From a virus: a stretch of 24,544 nucleotides of DNA. Of the stretch, positions 8,321 through 15,835 are shown one piece after another (position 1 is the stretch's first letter; each line of letters starts with the position of its first letter). Location of the stretch: IMG/VR virus record IMGVR_UViG_3300042549_000333, positions 1-24,544 of that record; one strand, 5' to 3'. Below the pieces are notes generated by a model. The model had not been told where the DNA came from, did no database searches, and saw only the letters and a list, made by a program, of their open reading frames with translations. Position numbers and translations under genes: made by a program.

Positions 8321-9747
8321 TATCGAGTACCTATTGGGGTAATGTCTACATCAATCGCTACCGCATGAGTCCAACTAGCACCTGTCGGCACAAGTTTCAG
8401 CCTGTGGTACGAACCCGTAGACCTGAGAGACACACGGTTCTCTGTGCTTGCCGCTGTGGTAGCACCAAAAACTACCTCGGTATCTAGCCTACTGCGAGAA
8501 AACACAGCCACCTCTGCCGAACCATTGTCCACCTGCGGGCGGGCTAGCTTAACGATAGACTGTGGACCTGCTTGAAAGTCTCCGGTCTGTATGTCTGCCG
8601 TTTTAGGTTGACCCGTATAAGTGATAATTTTAGCCCCATCCGCACCTGCCAACAGGACTTTACCACCCGCCCATAGGCGAGAATCTAAGCTCGTGCTCAA
8701 GCTGTCCATCGTGCCGTATGCGTCCAAGCCTTCCAAGGTAATCGTGGCACTAGCAGCCGTAGCGATATAGTCTGCGCTTGTGTCTGCGTGCGTCCATTTC
8801 TTAGTCTGCCAGTTATAAACCAACAGGGACTTAGAGCCAAATACGTTTGTATAGCACCAGATAACTAGGCTGTTAATCGGGTCAATAGCGCTAGACATTT
8901 GGTTAATAAGTGACGGGTTAGCGTCTGCAAAAAAGAATCGGTCTACTTTCTCAGCACCGATAGGAATAATGTTTTGTCCGTCACAAGCATAGAAACCATC
9001 GTCCGAGAGGAAGTACGAGGTCGGTCCGTACTGCACAATTGACCGTGATTCGTAGCATCCCAAATTGCGGGAGATGGTGTCAAACTGAAAGAATAAAGGT
9101 GCGCCGACATAAGACATACGCACAATGGCTCGCTCTAGGAATACTAGACCAAACTCACCACCACGCACGCCCTGAATGTCTCCACCATCCGGTATGTCTT
9201 GATAATCCGATTGAGAGGTAGTACCGGATACCCAATCCGTCTCATCGTTAATATCAGACCATAAGACACGGTTGGCGTTAGCTGCGGTTCTAGCCGCCAC
9301 TACAAAGTCTCGCACAACTGTTACAAAAGCCGCTGCCGGAGCAGATGCGGACAGGTCAGCAAAGTTAGCAGACGAGTTAAGCGTCCAACCTTGCAAGACG
9401 TTTGTACCGTTTGCCGCAATAATTACCCGACCGAACTGTGTGTAAGACCACCGATCCGTACTTGTGTACGCACTAGCAACACGGGACACATCGTCCATTG
9501 TTGCGTCTGCCGAGTCAAACTTAAATATCTTTGTTGCACCTGCGCCAAATAGCGTAGTCGTACCCGCAAACTTACCCGCAAACACCGTTAAGATGTTTTG
9601 GGATGCGTCTTGCGATAAATTAACCTCTGAGGTGAATGGACCGTAGCCAATTCCCATAGGGATTACGTTCTTGGCTTCCGTAAGAGCGCCAGCTAAGCCA
9701 GGCTGATCCGGCATCCATTCGCCTAGATTTATCCTACTCTCTGCCAT
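8320..9747 (-). CDS. Tail nozzle/stabilisation protein, P22 gp10-like, 475 aa
   Basis: The beginning (ESRINLGEWMPDQPGL) and the beta-propeller-like pattern match P22 gp10-type tail proteins, which have T7 gp12 as a functional counterpart: WSYTQFGRVIIAANGTN, VRDFVVAARTA, RVLWSDINDETDWV, FLERAIVRMSY, and YNWQTKKWTHAD. These form the hexameric nozzle that closes the DNA channel and carries fibres. About 475 residues fits the family. Residues 337-359 contain a module (TLEGLD, GT-DSL, SLDS, then W) that is also present at the N-terminus of the neighbouring 196-residue protein. The gene overlaps that neighbour by 19 bp. Confidence 0.85.
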   Translation of the reverse strand: MAESRINLGEWMPDQPGLAGALTEAKNVIPMGIGYGPFTSEVNLSQDASQNILTVFAGKFAGTTTLFGAGATKIFKFDSADATMDDVSRVASAYTSTDRWSYTQFGRVIIAANGTNVLQGWTLNSSANFADLSASAPAAAFVTVVRDFVVAARTAANANRVLWSDINDETDWVSGTTSQSDYQDIPDGGDIQGVRGGEFGLVFLERAIVRMSYVGAPLFFQFDTISRNLGCYESRSIVQYGPTSYFLSDDGFYACDGQNIIPIGAEKVDRFFFADANPSLINQMSSAIDPINSLVIWCYTNVFGSKSLLVYNWQTKKWTHADTSADYIATAASATITLEGLDAYGTMDSLSTSLDSRLWAGGKVLLAGADGAKIITYTGQPKTADIQTGDFQAGPQSIVKLARPQVDNGSAEVAVFSRSRLDTEVVFGATTAASTENRVSLRSTGSYHRLKLVPTGASWTHAVAIDVDITPIGTR

Positions 9748-10319
9748 GTGTTATTCCCCTGAGCCACAGGAGTCCATGTATTAGACCCCGCTGGTATATC
9801 TGTCCATGTGTTAGACCCGAAAGTCTCATCCGTCCAATTCTCGCCTAAACGCTCGCCAGCGCACACAACAGTACCGAACACGGTAATGCTCATGCTTGCG
9901 CTTTTAATCGTCCCTGCGGTCGCATAGGCGCTTGCAATGCCATTAGCTGTGCCGCCACTTAAGTATTCAACACCGCCTAAGCAAGTTACCGACCCGATAC
10001 CCGTAATAGAGGCTGTATCCAATCGGATACGGATTGCATCGCCTGATACCGTAGCATCGCCCGATACACTTGCGTCAGCCATCCGTACACGGATAGGTGT
10101 GCCGGAGACGGTAGCGTTTCCGCTAATGTTTCCTTCACCTGCCAATATACGGTATGCGTCAGCAATGGCTTGTGCTGTGCCTGTGATACTTGAGCTAAAT
10201 TCTAGGATGCAAGTATTTGCTGATTCCCATACGGAACTATCAAGCGAAAATGCGAGACTATCTAGCGTGCCGAACTGATCGAGTCCTTCTAGCGTAAATG
10301 GTCCGCATACGTCAGCCAT
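9729..10319 (-). CDS. Repeat-containing minor virion protein, 196 aa
   Basis: Three parts can be seen. Residues about 9-31 repeat a module found inside the nozzle protein (TLEGLD, GT-DSL, SLDS, W). The centre is a series of degenerate beta repeats in which ISGNATVSGTPIRVRMADAS is followed by VSGDATVSGDAIRIRLDTAS. The C-terminus has 10-residue repeats around Asn-Thr-Trp (NTWTDIPAGS, NTWTPVAQGN, NTWQRVG), plus one degenerate copy before them. It is probably a structural protein that contacts the nozzle or forms a short fibre. The family is unrecognised. The ribosome site is weak, and translation probably depends on coupling with the upstream gene, whose stop is 2 bp away. Confidence 0.72.
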   Translation of the reverse strand: MADVCGPFTLEGLDQFGTLDSLAFSLDSSVWESANTCILEFSSSITGTAQAIADAYRILAGEGNISGNATVSGTPIRVRMADASVSGDATVSGDAIRIRLDTASITGIGSVTCLGGVEYLSGGTANGIASAYATAGTIKSASMSITVFGTVVCAGERLGENWTDETFGSNTWTDIPAGSNTWTPVAQGNNTWQRVG

Positions 10320-10321
10320 AA

Positions 10322-10708
10322 TTAAGCCAACGTAACGGTCAAGCTACCAGAGGCAATCTTAAATACATCGCCTGTTTCAATCGTCTTGCTTGCTGTCAAT
10401 GCTCCGTGGTACATAAGGTTGCCCGTTGTCAGCGCATCAAAAATGCCAAACCAACCAACCGTTCCCCAATTGCCTGTAGCCTGTGGAAACTGAATATCTG
10501 CGTCAGTAGAGCTTGCGCCGTTCGATGGTGCGGCAAATGTAGCGGACTGTCGTGCGTAGGCATTGCCGGATACTTCCGTACCAGAGCCAGCGTCCGTAGG
10601 GTCAGAGGTAAACAATCCCACATAAACGGTTGTAGGTGCTGTGTAAGATGTAGCACGCAACGTACCGTTGATAAGTGCGTTTTCCAAGTAATTGCTAAGA
10701 GCAGCCAT
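10322..10708 (-). CDS. Conserved small phage virion protein, 128 aa
   Basis: The sequence follows a pattern very common in tailed phages: LSNYLENALINGTLRATSY, then TTVYVGLFTSDPTDAGSGTE, AYARQSATF, FPQATGNWGTVGWFGIFD and SLTVTLA at the end. It is beta-rich and lacks cysteines. I know such proteins as uncharacterised structural components near the adaptor and tail genes; a decoration or tail-tip role is possible. The GAGGTAAAC-ATG ribosome site overlaps the stop codon of the adaptor gene, so expression is coupled to it. Confidence 0.75.
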   Translation of the reverse strand: MAALSNYLENALINGTLRATSYTAPTTVYVGLFTSDPTDAGSGTEVSGNAYARQSATFAAPSNGASSTDADIQFPQATGNWGTVGWFGIFDALTTGNLMYHGALTASKTIETGDVFKIASGSLTVTLA

Positions 10709-10710
10709 GT

Positions 10711-11331
10711 TTACCTCGCTGTAAGTGTCATTGTAAGCGGAACGCCACTATATTGTGCGGCTTCATCCGATGTATTTGTTGATGCTAAACCTCTGTCGTA
10801 CATACCCGCCCATACCTGAATCCGACTGTCGTTCATAAGGTACGGCTCTGCCTCGACCAAAGATGCGTAAAGCAGTAGGTCAGGGCAAACGGCTAGGAAT
10901 GTATTGCTAGGGTTTGAGCTTGTTAGGAACGCTGGTGCTGCGTAATACAGAATCTCAATCGTGTACGCAGTATCCGGTACGGGTGCAAACTTAAACTCGG
11001 TAGCCAAGATGGTGTAATCCAATGGTCTACCTGATTCAGTCACACGAGCGTTACGAGAGAATACGGATGGGGAGATGTAGTTTAATGGCGTAACGGGGTT
11101 AGTCAACAACGTAAGGTCACGCACCTCTAGGAAGTCACTAGGCAAGGCTACGGTAGCATCGCCACCAGTAGTGCTTGTAGTGGCTGCGTTCATCATCTGC
11201 CGGATACGCAAGTCCCTACGCAATCGTGTCTCGGCTAAGCGGATAAAGTCCGGTATCTGAGCCGTTAGGTCACTTCTTGCGAGATAGCTTGCAATTGTTG
11301 TTTGCAGGTCGCTGTATGTTGTTATTGCCAT
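10711..11331 (-). CDS. Head-tail adaptor, SU10-type, 206 aa
   Basis: The N-terminus (TYSDLQTTIASYLARSDLT, IPDFIRLAETRLRRDLRIR) is typical of the phage adaptor that binds below the portal ring. It is followed by VALPSDFLEVRDLTLL and, further on, FKFAPVPDTAYTIEILYYAA and PDLLLYASLVEAEPYL. This is the expected adaptor pattern of an alpha-helical bundle with inserted strands; I associate it with the SU10 adaptor family. It sits between capsid and nozzle genes, as expected. Its first 62 bases overlap the end of the glycosyltransferase gene in another frame. The start is well supported because the residues right after M1 are those conserved in the family. Confidence 0.85.
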   Translation of the reverse strand: MAITTYSDLQTTIASYLARSDLTAQIPDFIRLAETRLRRDLRIRQMMNAATTSTTGGDATVALPSDFLEVRDLTLLTNPVTPLNYISPSVFSRNARVTESGRPLDYTILATEFKFAPVPDTAYTIEILYYAAPAFLTSSNPSNTFLAVCPDLLLYASLVEAEPYLMNDSRIQVWAGMYDRGLASTNTSDEAAQYSGVPLTMTLTAR

Positions 11332-11950
11332 GTTTTACGTCATCCCATCCGTATTCTTTTGTGCCTATATGCTTGATTAACGGGCTTAGGTCGTGATCGA
11401 CATAAGTTTCTATCCCGAAATCTAGCGCCTTGACGCAGAAATGTACATCCTCGCCAATAATGTCTCCATCATCCTTCCAGATAATGTTAAACCAAGGCTT
11501 AGGGATTTCCCTAAATACTTGAGATTTAACAAGCGTAACCCCGAATCCTACGGCTGTTACCTGTTCTATCCCTTGCTTGCCTCTACTTTCTACCTTGCGT
11601 AATACGGCAGTATCTTTCTCCATCTCCAGATTTAATGCTGTGGGGAGAATTGGTGTTCTGCGTGTTGTAGCGTTAACTCCCAAGATAGGTACTTTCCGGC
11701 TTAACATCACTTCTAGCGTATTTGCCGGAAACCGCATATCTGAGTCAATCCACAGGAGCGCTTCCGCACCGTCTGCTAAAGCATCGTCTGCCAACATCTC
11801 ACGCTGCGTAAAGATTAGCGTGCCTGGCATCTGTAATAAAGTTATCTTGTGGTCGGTATTTCTTGCTGTGTAACCAACCATATTCGCTAGGTCAAAGGCA
11901 AAGCCCGACATAACGCTATCACGGCATGGTACGCATATAGCTATCTTCAT
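11270..11950 (-). CDS. Glycosyltransferase, GT-A fold, 226 aa
   Basis: The first strand (MKIAICVPCRDSVMSGFAFD) and the metal-binding DxD (WIDSDMRFP, D69 and D71) mark a GT-A glycosyltransferase. Further features are TALNLEME in the middle, AVGFGVTLVK, the probable acceptor/catalytic region GEDVHFC (E167, D168) and a late His (HIGTKEY, H194). It belongs to the GT2-like enzymes found in aquatic phages, which use a nucleotide sugar. It lies between the 106-residue protein and the adaptor, so it is made with the structural proteins; capsid or tail glycosylation is plausible. The last ~18 residues (NNNIQRPANNNCKLSRKK) are basic, low in complexity and encoded within the overlap with the adaptor gene. 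Confidence 0.82.
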   Translation of the reverse strand: MKIAICVPCRDSVMSGFAFDLANMVGYTARNTDHKITLLQMPGTLIFTQREMLADDALADGAEALLWIDSDMRFPANTLEVMLSRKVPILGVNATTRRTPILPTALNLEMEKDTAVLRKVESRGKQGIEQVTAVGFGVTLVKSQVFREIPKPWFNIIWKDDGDIIGEDVHFCVKALDFGIETYVDHDLSPLIKHIGTKEYGWDDVKHGNNNIQRPANNNCKLSRKK

Positions 11951-12267
11951 ATATTCCCTGGGCGAACACGCAAAAATCGGTTATCAGGATTGTTAAGGAA
12001 AGCAGCAAATGCGCCTTCGTCAACAACTGCGAACCCTCTCATAATACCCTTTCTATTCAGATCATCAATGACCGTGTAAGGTATCCGAGCTATGTGTGTT
12101 AAATCACCCCAACGGTCTACAGAGGTAATACTGTTGTAGTCCCGCTTGTTTGCTTCTAGTATTTCTGAAATATCTTGTTTGGTTTCGAGGATTAGTCCAC
12201 CATCTCCGTCATCGTGGGCTACCGTATGTCTACCTACTTCGGTGTCAACATTAAATAGTTTTTTCAT
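11947..12267 (-). CDS. Conserved phage protein after the capsid gene, 106 aa
   Basis: A small acidic/basic mixed protein with a pattern I recognise from podovirus head operons but cannot name: VGRHTVAHDDGDGGLILETK near the N-terminus, WGDLTHIARIPYTVIDDLNR in the middle and FLNNPDNRFLRVRPGNI at the end. It has no membrane segment and no cysteine. Position suggests a head-assembly, decoration or connector-associated protein. The ribosome site is weak and badly spaced (AGGA only 2 nt before ATG). A strong hairpin lies 12 nt upstream of the start, so it is probably expressed far below the capsid protein. It ends in a 4-bp overlap with the glycosyltransferase gene. Confidence 0.72.
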   Translation of the reverse strand: MKKLFNVDTEVGRHTVAHDDGDGGLILETKQDISEILEANKRDYNSITSVDRWGDLTHIARIPYTVIDDLNRKGIMRGFAVVDEGAFAAFLNNPDNRFLRVRPGNI

Positions 12268-12279
12268 AATCCTAGTGGT

Positions 12280-12303
12280 GGGGTAGAGCCGAAGCCCTAC
12301 CCC
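12280..12303 (-). promoter_or_regulatory. Post-capsid mRNA hairpin with cUUCGg tetraloop
   Basis: In the mRNA sense (minus strand) GGGGTAGGGC, TTCG and GCTCTACCCC form a 10-bp stem with one G.U pair and the very stable C(UUCG)G loop. It lies 15 bases after the capsid stop codon. No run of U follows (the next bases lead into AGGATTATG), so it is not a standard intrinsic terminator. It could stabilise the 3' end of processed capsid mRNA or slow transcription and translation into the next gene. Confidence 0.8.
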
Positions 12304-12304
12304 T

Positions 12305-12319
12305 ATCTCAAGTTGAGAT
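12305..12319. repeat. 15-bp palindrome at the capsid stop codon
   Basis: ATCTCAAGTTGAGAT is a perfect inverted repeat around one central base. It overlaps the last base of the capsid gene and sits directly beside the UUCG hairpin. As RNA it would form only a short, nearly loopless stem, so it may be a protein-binding site, part of the same 3' structure, or chance. Confidence 0.5.
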
Positions 12320-13263
12320 TACAGCGCCATGTTCAGGTCAGCGACCAAACCATGAGCTGCTTCGTTACGCATTTCAAGCGTCAACTCAGCAAGAATCTGA
12401 GTCTTGTCGCTATCGCCAGCCTTAGCCAATTCGTTTGTTGCGAATGGGCGTAGGTAGGCAACTGCTGCGTACTCAGGATCGAGCACGAAAGCATCGCTTG
12501 CACGCATGAAACGGTTAGGAACAACAGAGACCGAACCGAAGTCCGACAGGTACACGTCAGCCGCACCAATAATGGTAGTAGGAGCGTCAGCAGGAGCCAT
12601 GTAGCGCTGTGCAGCAATACCTGCAAAGCTCGACACTTTCTGCTTACCTGCCGTACCAACCATCAACACTTTTGGCGAACCGCCCGAAGAGTAAACGGAT
12701 GCAATCACGTTCTTGAGAAGAGTCTCAGTAAACGTGCGAGCAGTACCGTCCGAACGGGTCGACACACCGATAGTTGTTGGGTTTGCACCGTTAGAGGCTT
12801 TGTCTACGTTGCTGGTCAACCACGACAACATCGAACCCATTGTGCGGGCTGTGCTTGACGAACCTGCGCTACGACCTTGGTTTGCACAAAGGATTGTCTC
12901 TATATCGCGCTTTAGCTCGCTCGATGCACGGGCAAGTTGGTAGGCTTTTTCGGATTTTCTGCCTGCTTTGTTAACAGTCTCAAGAGTGCCGGACACTTGA
13001 ATCGTCTTTTGAACGATCTGGGTGTAGTTACCAAGACGGGTTGTTGGGCTGAGTGTTGCCGAAGTAGCGTCAGCACCTTCAACTGCTGCGTTAGCAGTAG
13101 TAGCTGCGGACAGGCTGTCTGTCTGCCACTCGTGGTACACGGCTGTAGCTTTAGCACGAGCCAAAGTGTTCAGCAATGGGGTTTCTGTTGGGGAGATGTT
13201 ATAGATAACATCGGTTAGGTCTTCACGCTGACCAATAGCACTGTGTGCGGTAAATGTAGGCAT
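12319..13263 (-). CDS. Major capsid protein, SU10/DUF5309 type, 314 aa
   Basis: This is the HK97-fold capsid subunit of SU10-like phages. The family is recognisable from the N-terminus (REDLTDVIYNISPTETPLLN, then YHEWQTDSLSAAT), the middle (TRLGNYTQIVQKTIQVSGT, SSELKRDIETILCANQG) and the C-terminal domain (KVLMVGTAGKQKVSSFAGI, VYLSDFGSVSVVPNRFM, AVAYLRPFATNELAKAGDSD). It ends EMRNEAAHGLVADLNMAL, as usual. The length is normal for the family. It follows the scaffold gene by 9 bases and has the best ribosome site of the region (AAGGAATTATT-ATG). The downstream hairpin probably helps set its high output relative to the following genes. Confidence 0.92.
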   Translation of the reverse strand: MPTFTAHSAIGQREDLTDVIYNISPTETPLLNTLARAKATAVYHEWQTDSLSAATTANAAVEGADATSATLSPTTRLGNYTQIVQKTIQVSGTLETVNKAGRKSEKAYQLARASSELKRDIETILCANQGRSAGSSSTARTMGSMLSWLTSNVDKASNGANPTTIGVSTRSDGTARTFTETLLKNVIASVYSSGGSPKVLMVGTAGKQKVSSFAGIAAQRYMAPADAPTTIIGAADVYLSDFGSVSVVPNRFMRASDAFVLDPEYAAVAYLRPFATNELAKAGDSDKTQILAELTLEMRNEAAHGLVADLNMAL

Positions 13264-13272
13264 AATAATTCC

Positions 13273-14241
13273 TTAAATGAATCGTTCAAATACGCTCGCT
13301 GCGTCTCGGACTTTTCCGGTTCGCTTGAGCTGGTTTTGGGCTTTCTTAGTCTGATCTGCATTTGCATCCGTTTGACGGGATACGCCAGGCTTGAGCATCT
13401 TAGGGGCTTCGTTAACCTTTTTGGTTACGGTTGCCTTGTTGCCCATTAGCTTCTCGTATTGCATCGCACGATACAAAGTCAGAACGGCACGAGAGTCATA
13501 CACACTAGCCAACTCTTCGTCCGACCATCCAATCTTTCTAGCATAATCTCGTATGTCTTTTTTGACTTGTACGGACTTTTGCTCGTCTGCATATTCAGGT
13601 ATTGCCTCTGCTAACTTCTGCGCCTCAGTAGCTAAATGACTATTTAAGTTTTGAGTCTGCTCCGCTTGTTGCTGTTGGGCAATGCGTGCTCGCTCTAGCT
13701 GAATAGCTTGTAGCTGCCTCTCTCGCTGAGTTTGTTCGGCTACCTTTACTGCATACCCAATCGGGTCGGTTTCCTTAAGAGCTTCTAGGTTTTCCTGCGG
13801 CTCACGAGACTTTAATGCGTTCTCAATTAGTGCAAGCCTAGCTTGGTACTGATCTCTCTCTGTCTTTGCTTGCTCGATTACTTGGCGCTCAGATTCGACC
13901 TGCTTACGCTGTTCGGCGAGTGTTTGGGTTTTCTTGGTGTAGTCTGCCTCTCGTTGATAACCCTTGATTAAGTCATCGAGCGTGACCTCTATTTCTTCAC
14001 CAGAGGCTTTCACCTTGTAGCGAGGTTGCTCTTCTACTTGCTCTTGGTCTTCAACTTGCTCACTATCTGATTCGGATTGCTCCTCGTCTGACTGTGCTTC
14101 CTGAGTTATCTCTTCGGATTCAGGTGCGGTATCTGGTTGCTCTTGCGAGTCCTCACCACCCATTAGCCCTAAAAATGCTCCGGCGGCTTGATCCACCGAA
14201 AGCGTCCCATTTCCCTCTGAGGGAGTCATGTTTTCGCTCAT
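13273..14241 (-). CDS. Capsid scaffolding protein, 322 aa
   Basis: The protein lies directly before the capsid gene and has scaffold features. Its N-terminal third is very acidic and disordered (about residues 30-75, rich in Glu/Gln/Ser/Asp). A motif YKVKASGEEIEVTLDDLIKG follows at about 75-95, then a long charged coiled coil at about 95-200 (EQRKQVESERQVIEQAKTER is within it). The C-terminus is basic (about 280-322), the part that binds capsid subunits in other scaffolds. It would form the internal core around which procapsids assemble and then leave. AGGGTAATCAA-ATG is its ribosome site. Confidence 0.88.
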   Translation of the reverse strand: MSENMTPSEGNGTLSVDQAAGAFLGLMGGEDSQEQPDTAPESEEITQEAQSDEEQSESDSEQVEDQEQVEEQPRYKVKASGEEIEVTLDDLIKGYQREADYTKKTQTLAEQRKQVESERQVIEQAKTERDQYQARLALIENALKSREPQENLEALKETDPIGYAVKVAEQTQRERQLQAIQLERARIAQQQQAEQTQNLNSHLATEAQKLAEAIPEYADEQKSVQVKKDIRDYARKIGWSDEELASVYDSRAVLTLYRAMQYEKLMGNKATVTKKVNEAPKMLKPGVSRQTDANADQTKKAQNQLKRTGKVRDAASVFERFI

Positions 14242-14245
14242 TTGA

Positions 14246-14299
14246 TTACCCTAATGTTGCTAGATACTGTCTAGCGCAGTTTTGCACCATGTGGCGCAT
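14246..14299 (-). CDS. Possible 17-residue micro-ORF before the scaffold gene
   Basis: Between the 76-residue gene and the scaffold gene lies ATG...TAA for MRHMVQNCARQYLATLG. The stop codon lies within the ribosome site of the scaffold gene, so it could couple translation. AGGA sits only 2 nt before its ATG, which is a poor distance. There is no independent evidence that it is translated. An ORF this short can arise by chance. Confidence 0.25.
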   Translation of the reverse strand: MRHMVQNCARQYLATLG

Positions 14300-14303
14300 A
14301 TTC

Positions 14304-14534
14304 CTAAAATATCTTCCATCGTTTCTCGTTAATCTTTGCGTCATCCGCAATAGATTGAAAGTGAGAAACAATTTGCTCAATCGTGGAGTAATTCCGGTAG
14401 GCTTGTTCCCGACCGTCTATGTCCTCTGCGTTTGAGTTAACAATTTGTGTGACGTACATCTGTTTGAGCCTTTCAATCTCTTCCACAAAGAACTCGTCTC
14501 TCAAAAGGCTTGCTGCACGCTCTGATCTGTTCAT
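14304..14534 (-). CDS. Small helical phage protein, 76 aa
   Basis: A charged, helical protein: SLLRDEFFVEEIERLKQMY, VTQIVNSNAEDIDGREQAYR, then IVSHFQSIADDAKINEKRW. Very similar small proteins occur between portal and scaffold genes in other podoviruses; I know no proven function. Position suggests an assembly cofactor or a minor head protein. It overlaps the preceding gene by 4 bp (ATGA), with AGGG 5 nt before the start. Confidence 0.75.
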   Translation of the reverse strand: MNRSERAASLLRDEFFVEEIERLKQMYVTQIVNSNAEDIDGREQAYRNYSTIEQIVSHFQSIADDAKINEKRWKIF

Positions 14535-15835
14535 ACCAACCCTGTAGGAGATATTGGTGCTGTAGGCAATGCCTGTGGTGCGTAGTAATCGCCAAACCTA
14601 CCCGCACCGAAGTACGGTCCTGCGGTCGGCAAGCTAAAGCCTGGAAACAGGTTAGCTAGGTTTGCATTGGCACTGTCAATCGTGCCGCCACCGTAGCCGT
14701 ATGGATTACCAGCCAAAGACATATACTGCCCCATAGCGCTAGGCATAGTAGATACGATTGCCTTTAACTGATCTGCGCTAAGGCTAGGTGTTCCACCTGT
14801 GCTACCACCACCACCCTGCTTAGGGGCTAGTGCGCTTAACGCTGCTAAACCACCTAAAGTTAGTCCACCCTTAACAAGTGAATCAGCAGCGCCCGCAGGT
14901 AATGCCGCAACAATGGACTCCCATAAGCTAGGAGTACCACCTAATGCACCCTGTACGCCAAACTCAGCGCCTAGACCGCCTTCTGCGGCTGCGGCAATAG
15001 CTTCTGCGGCACTCATGCCACCCGCTGCGGCAGGAGCTCCAAGACCACTTAGACCACCTAGAGCTCCTTGCACTCCAAACTCAGCACCTAAGCCACCTTG
15101 CGCTGCGGCAGCAATAGCTTCTGCGGCACTCATACCGCCCGTTGCTCCGGCTGCGGCAGGTGCGCCAATAGCTGCGTTAGCCAATAATCCACCGCCCGTA
15201 ATAGCAGCCGCAGACGCTAGAAACTTCCAAAACGCAGGGTCTTTAGCTGCTCCGGCAAAGTCACTGCCAATCGTGCCAAAGATACCTCCTTTCTGCTCAA
15301 CAGGGCGGTAAGCAGACTCGCCTAGCGTTCCGGCAATAGCTGGAATACCTGTAATAGCTGTCGTGACAGAGGTAGGGTCGTTTGCATCACGCAAATATAG
15401 CCTTAAGCCTTCCTCGTTTACCATCTGCACAGGAGTGGACGCTGTTGCTGTCTCCCCTGGCTTTAGGATGGCGTTCATAGACTGAGGTGTTACCACGCCA
15501 CCTTGCGATAGCACACCCGCTACATTCCCACCCGCATCGTAATAAAGAGTAGGATTGCCTTTGATATTGGGCGCTTCACCTGTCAATCCGCCTGTGTCTA
15601 CAGATACCTGTGGAGCACCGTATGTAGCCTCCATTGCGGCTTGCATTTGTACTTTCTCTGCTTCTTTTTGGCTAAGCCCCGCATCCATTGCGGCGTAGTA
15701 AATATCCATCAACCGCATATCTTCTGCCGTTGGCTCGTATCCACCACCATGCAAGCGCATAGAGCGTCCACCGACCACGCTACCACGCTGTCTAAATGCG
15801 CCAAGCGGCAACATACTATCGTGTTTGTATCTCAT
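14531..15835 (-). CDS. Gly/Ala-rich probable virion protein with internal duplication, 434 aa
   Basis: Unrecognised family. The N-terminus (about 1-120) is soluble (YEPTAEDMRLMDIYYAAMD, LSQKEAEKVQMQAAMEATYG). About 200-232 is hydrophobic (FWKFLASAAAITGGGLLAN). Two copies of a 28-residue unit, GMSAAEAIAAAA[Q/E] followed by GGLGAEFGVQGALGG, stand at 234-261 and 273-300. The copies are identical except for one Gln/Glu but differ at synonymous bases. The C-terminal ~80 residues are Gly/Pro/Tyr-rich. It could be an internal head protein or an ejection protein encoded apart from the others. M8 (MLPLGAF) is an alternative start. It overlaps both neighbouring genes by 4 bp. Confidence 0.72.
   Translation of the reverse strand: MRYKHDSMLPLGAFRQRGSVVGGRSMRLHGGGYEPTAEDMRLMDIYYAAMDAGLSQKEAEKVQMQAAMEATYGAPQVSVDTGGLTGEAPNIKGNPTLYYDAGGNVAGVLSQGGVVTPQSMNAILKPGETATASTPVQMVNEEGLRLYLRDANDPTSVTTAITGIPAIAGTLGESAYRPVEQKGGIFGTIGSDFAGAAKDPAFWKFLASAAAITGGGLLANAAIGAPAAAGATGGMSAAEAIAAAAQGGLGAEFGVQGALGGLSGLGAPAAAGGMSAAEAIAAAAEGGLGAEFGVQGALGGTPSLWESIVAALPAGAADSLVKGGLTLGGLAALSALAPKQGGGGSTGGTPSLSADQLKAIVSTMPSAMGQYMSLAGNPYGYGGGTIDSANANLANLFPGFSLPTAGPYFGAGRFGDYYAPQALPTAPISPTGLV
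14936..15136 (-). repeat. Internal tandem duplication (84-bp units, 117-bp period)
   Basis: Unit 1 is 15053-15136 and unit 2 is 14936-15019, within the 434-residue gene. The encoded 28-residue units differ at one position, while the DNA has several silent differences (for example in the Ala-Ala-Ala codons). The duplication is therefore not very recent, and the protein sequence has been kept by selection. Confidence 0.8.

Noticed and set aside
12280-12303. Classic rho-independent terminator after the capsid gene
   Set aside because: The stem is strong but no U-run follows on the minus strand; listed as a regulatory hairpin instead.
14799-15311. 170-residue plus-strand Pro/Ala-rich open frame
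   Set aside because: It is the complement of the Gly/Ala-rich 434-residue gene; the composition follows from codon complementarity, and no start signal is seen.
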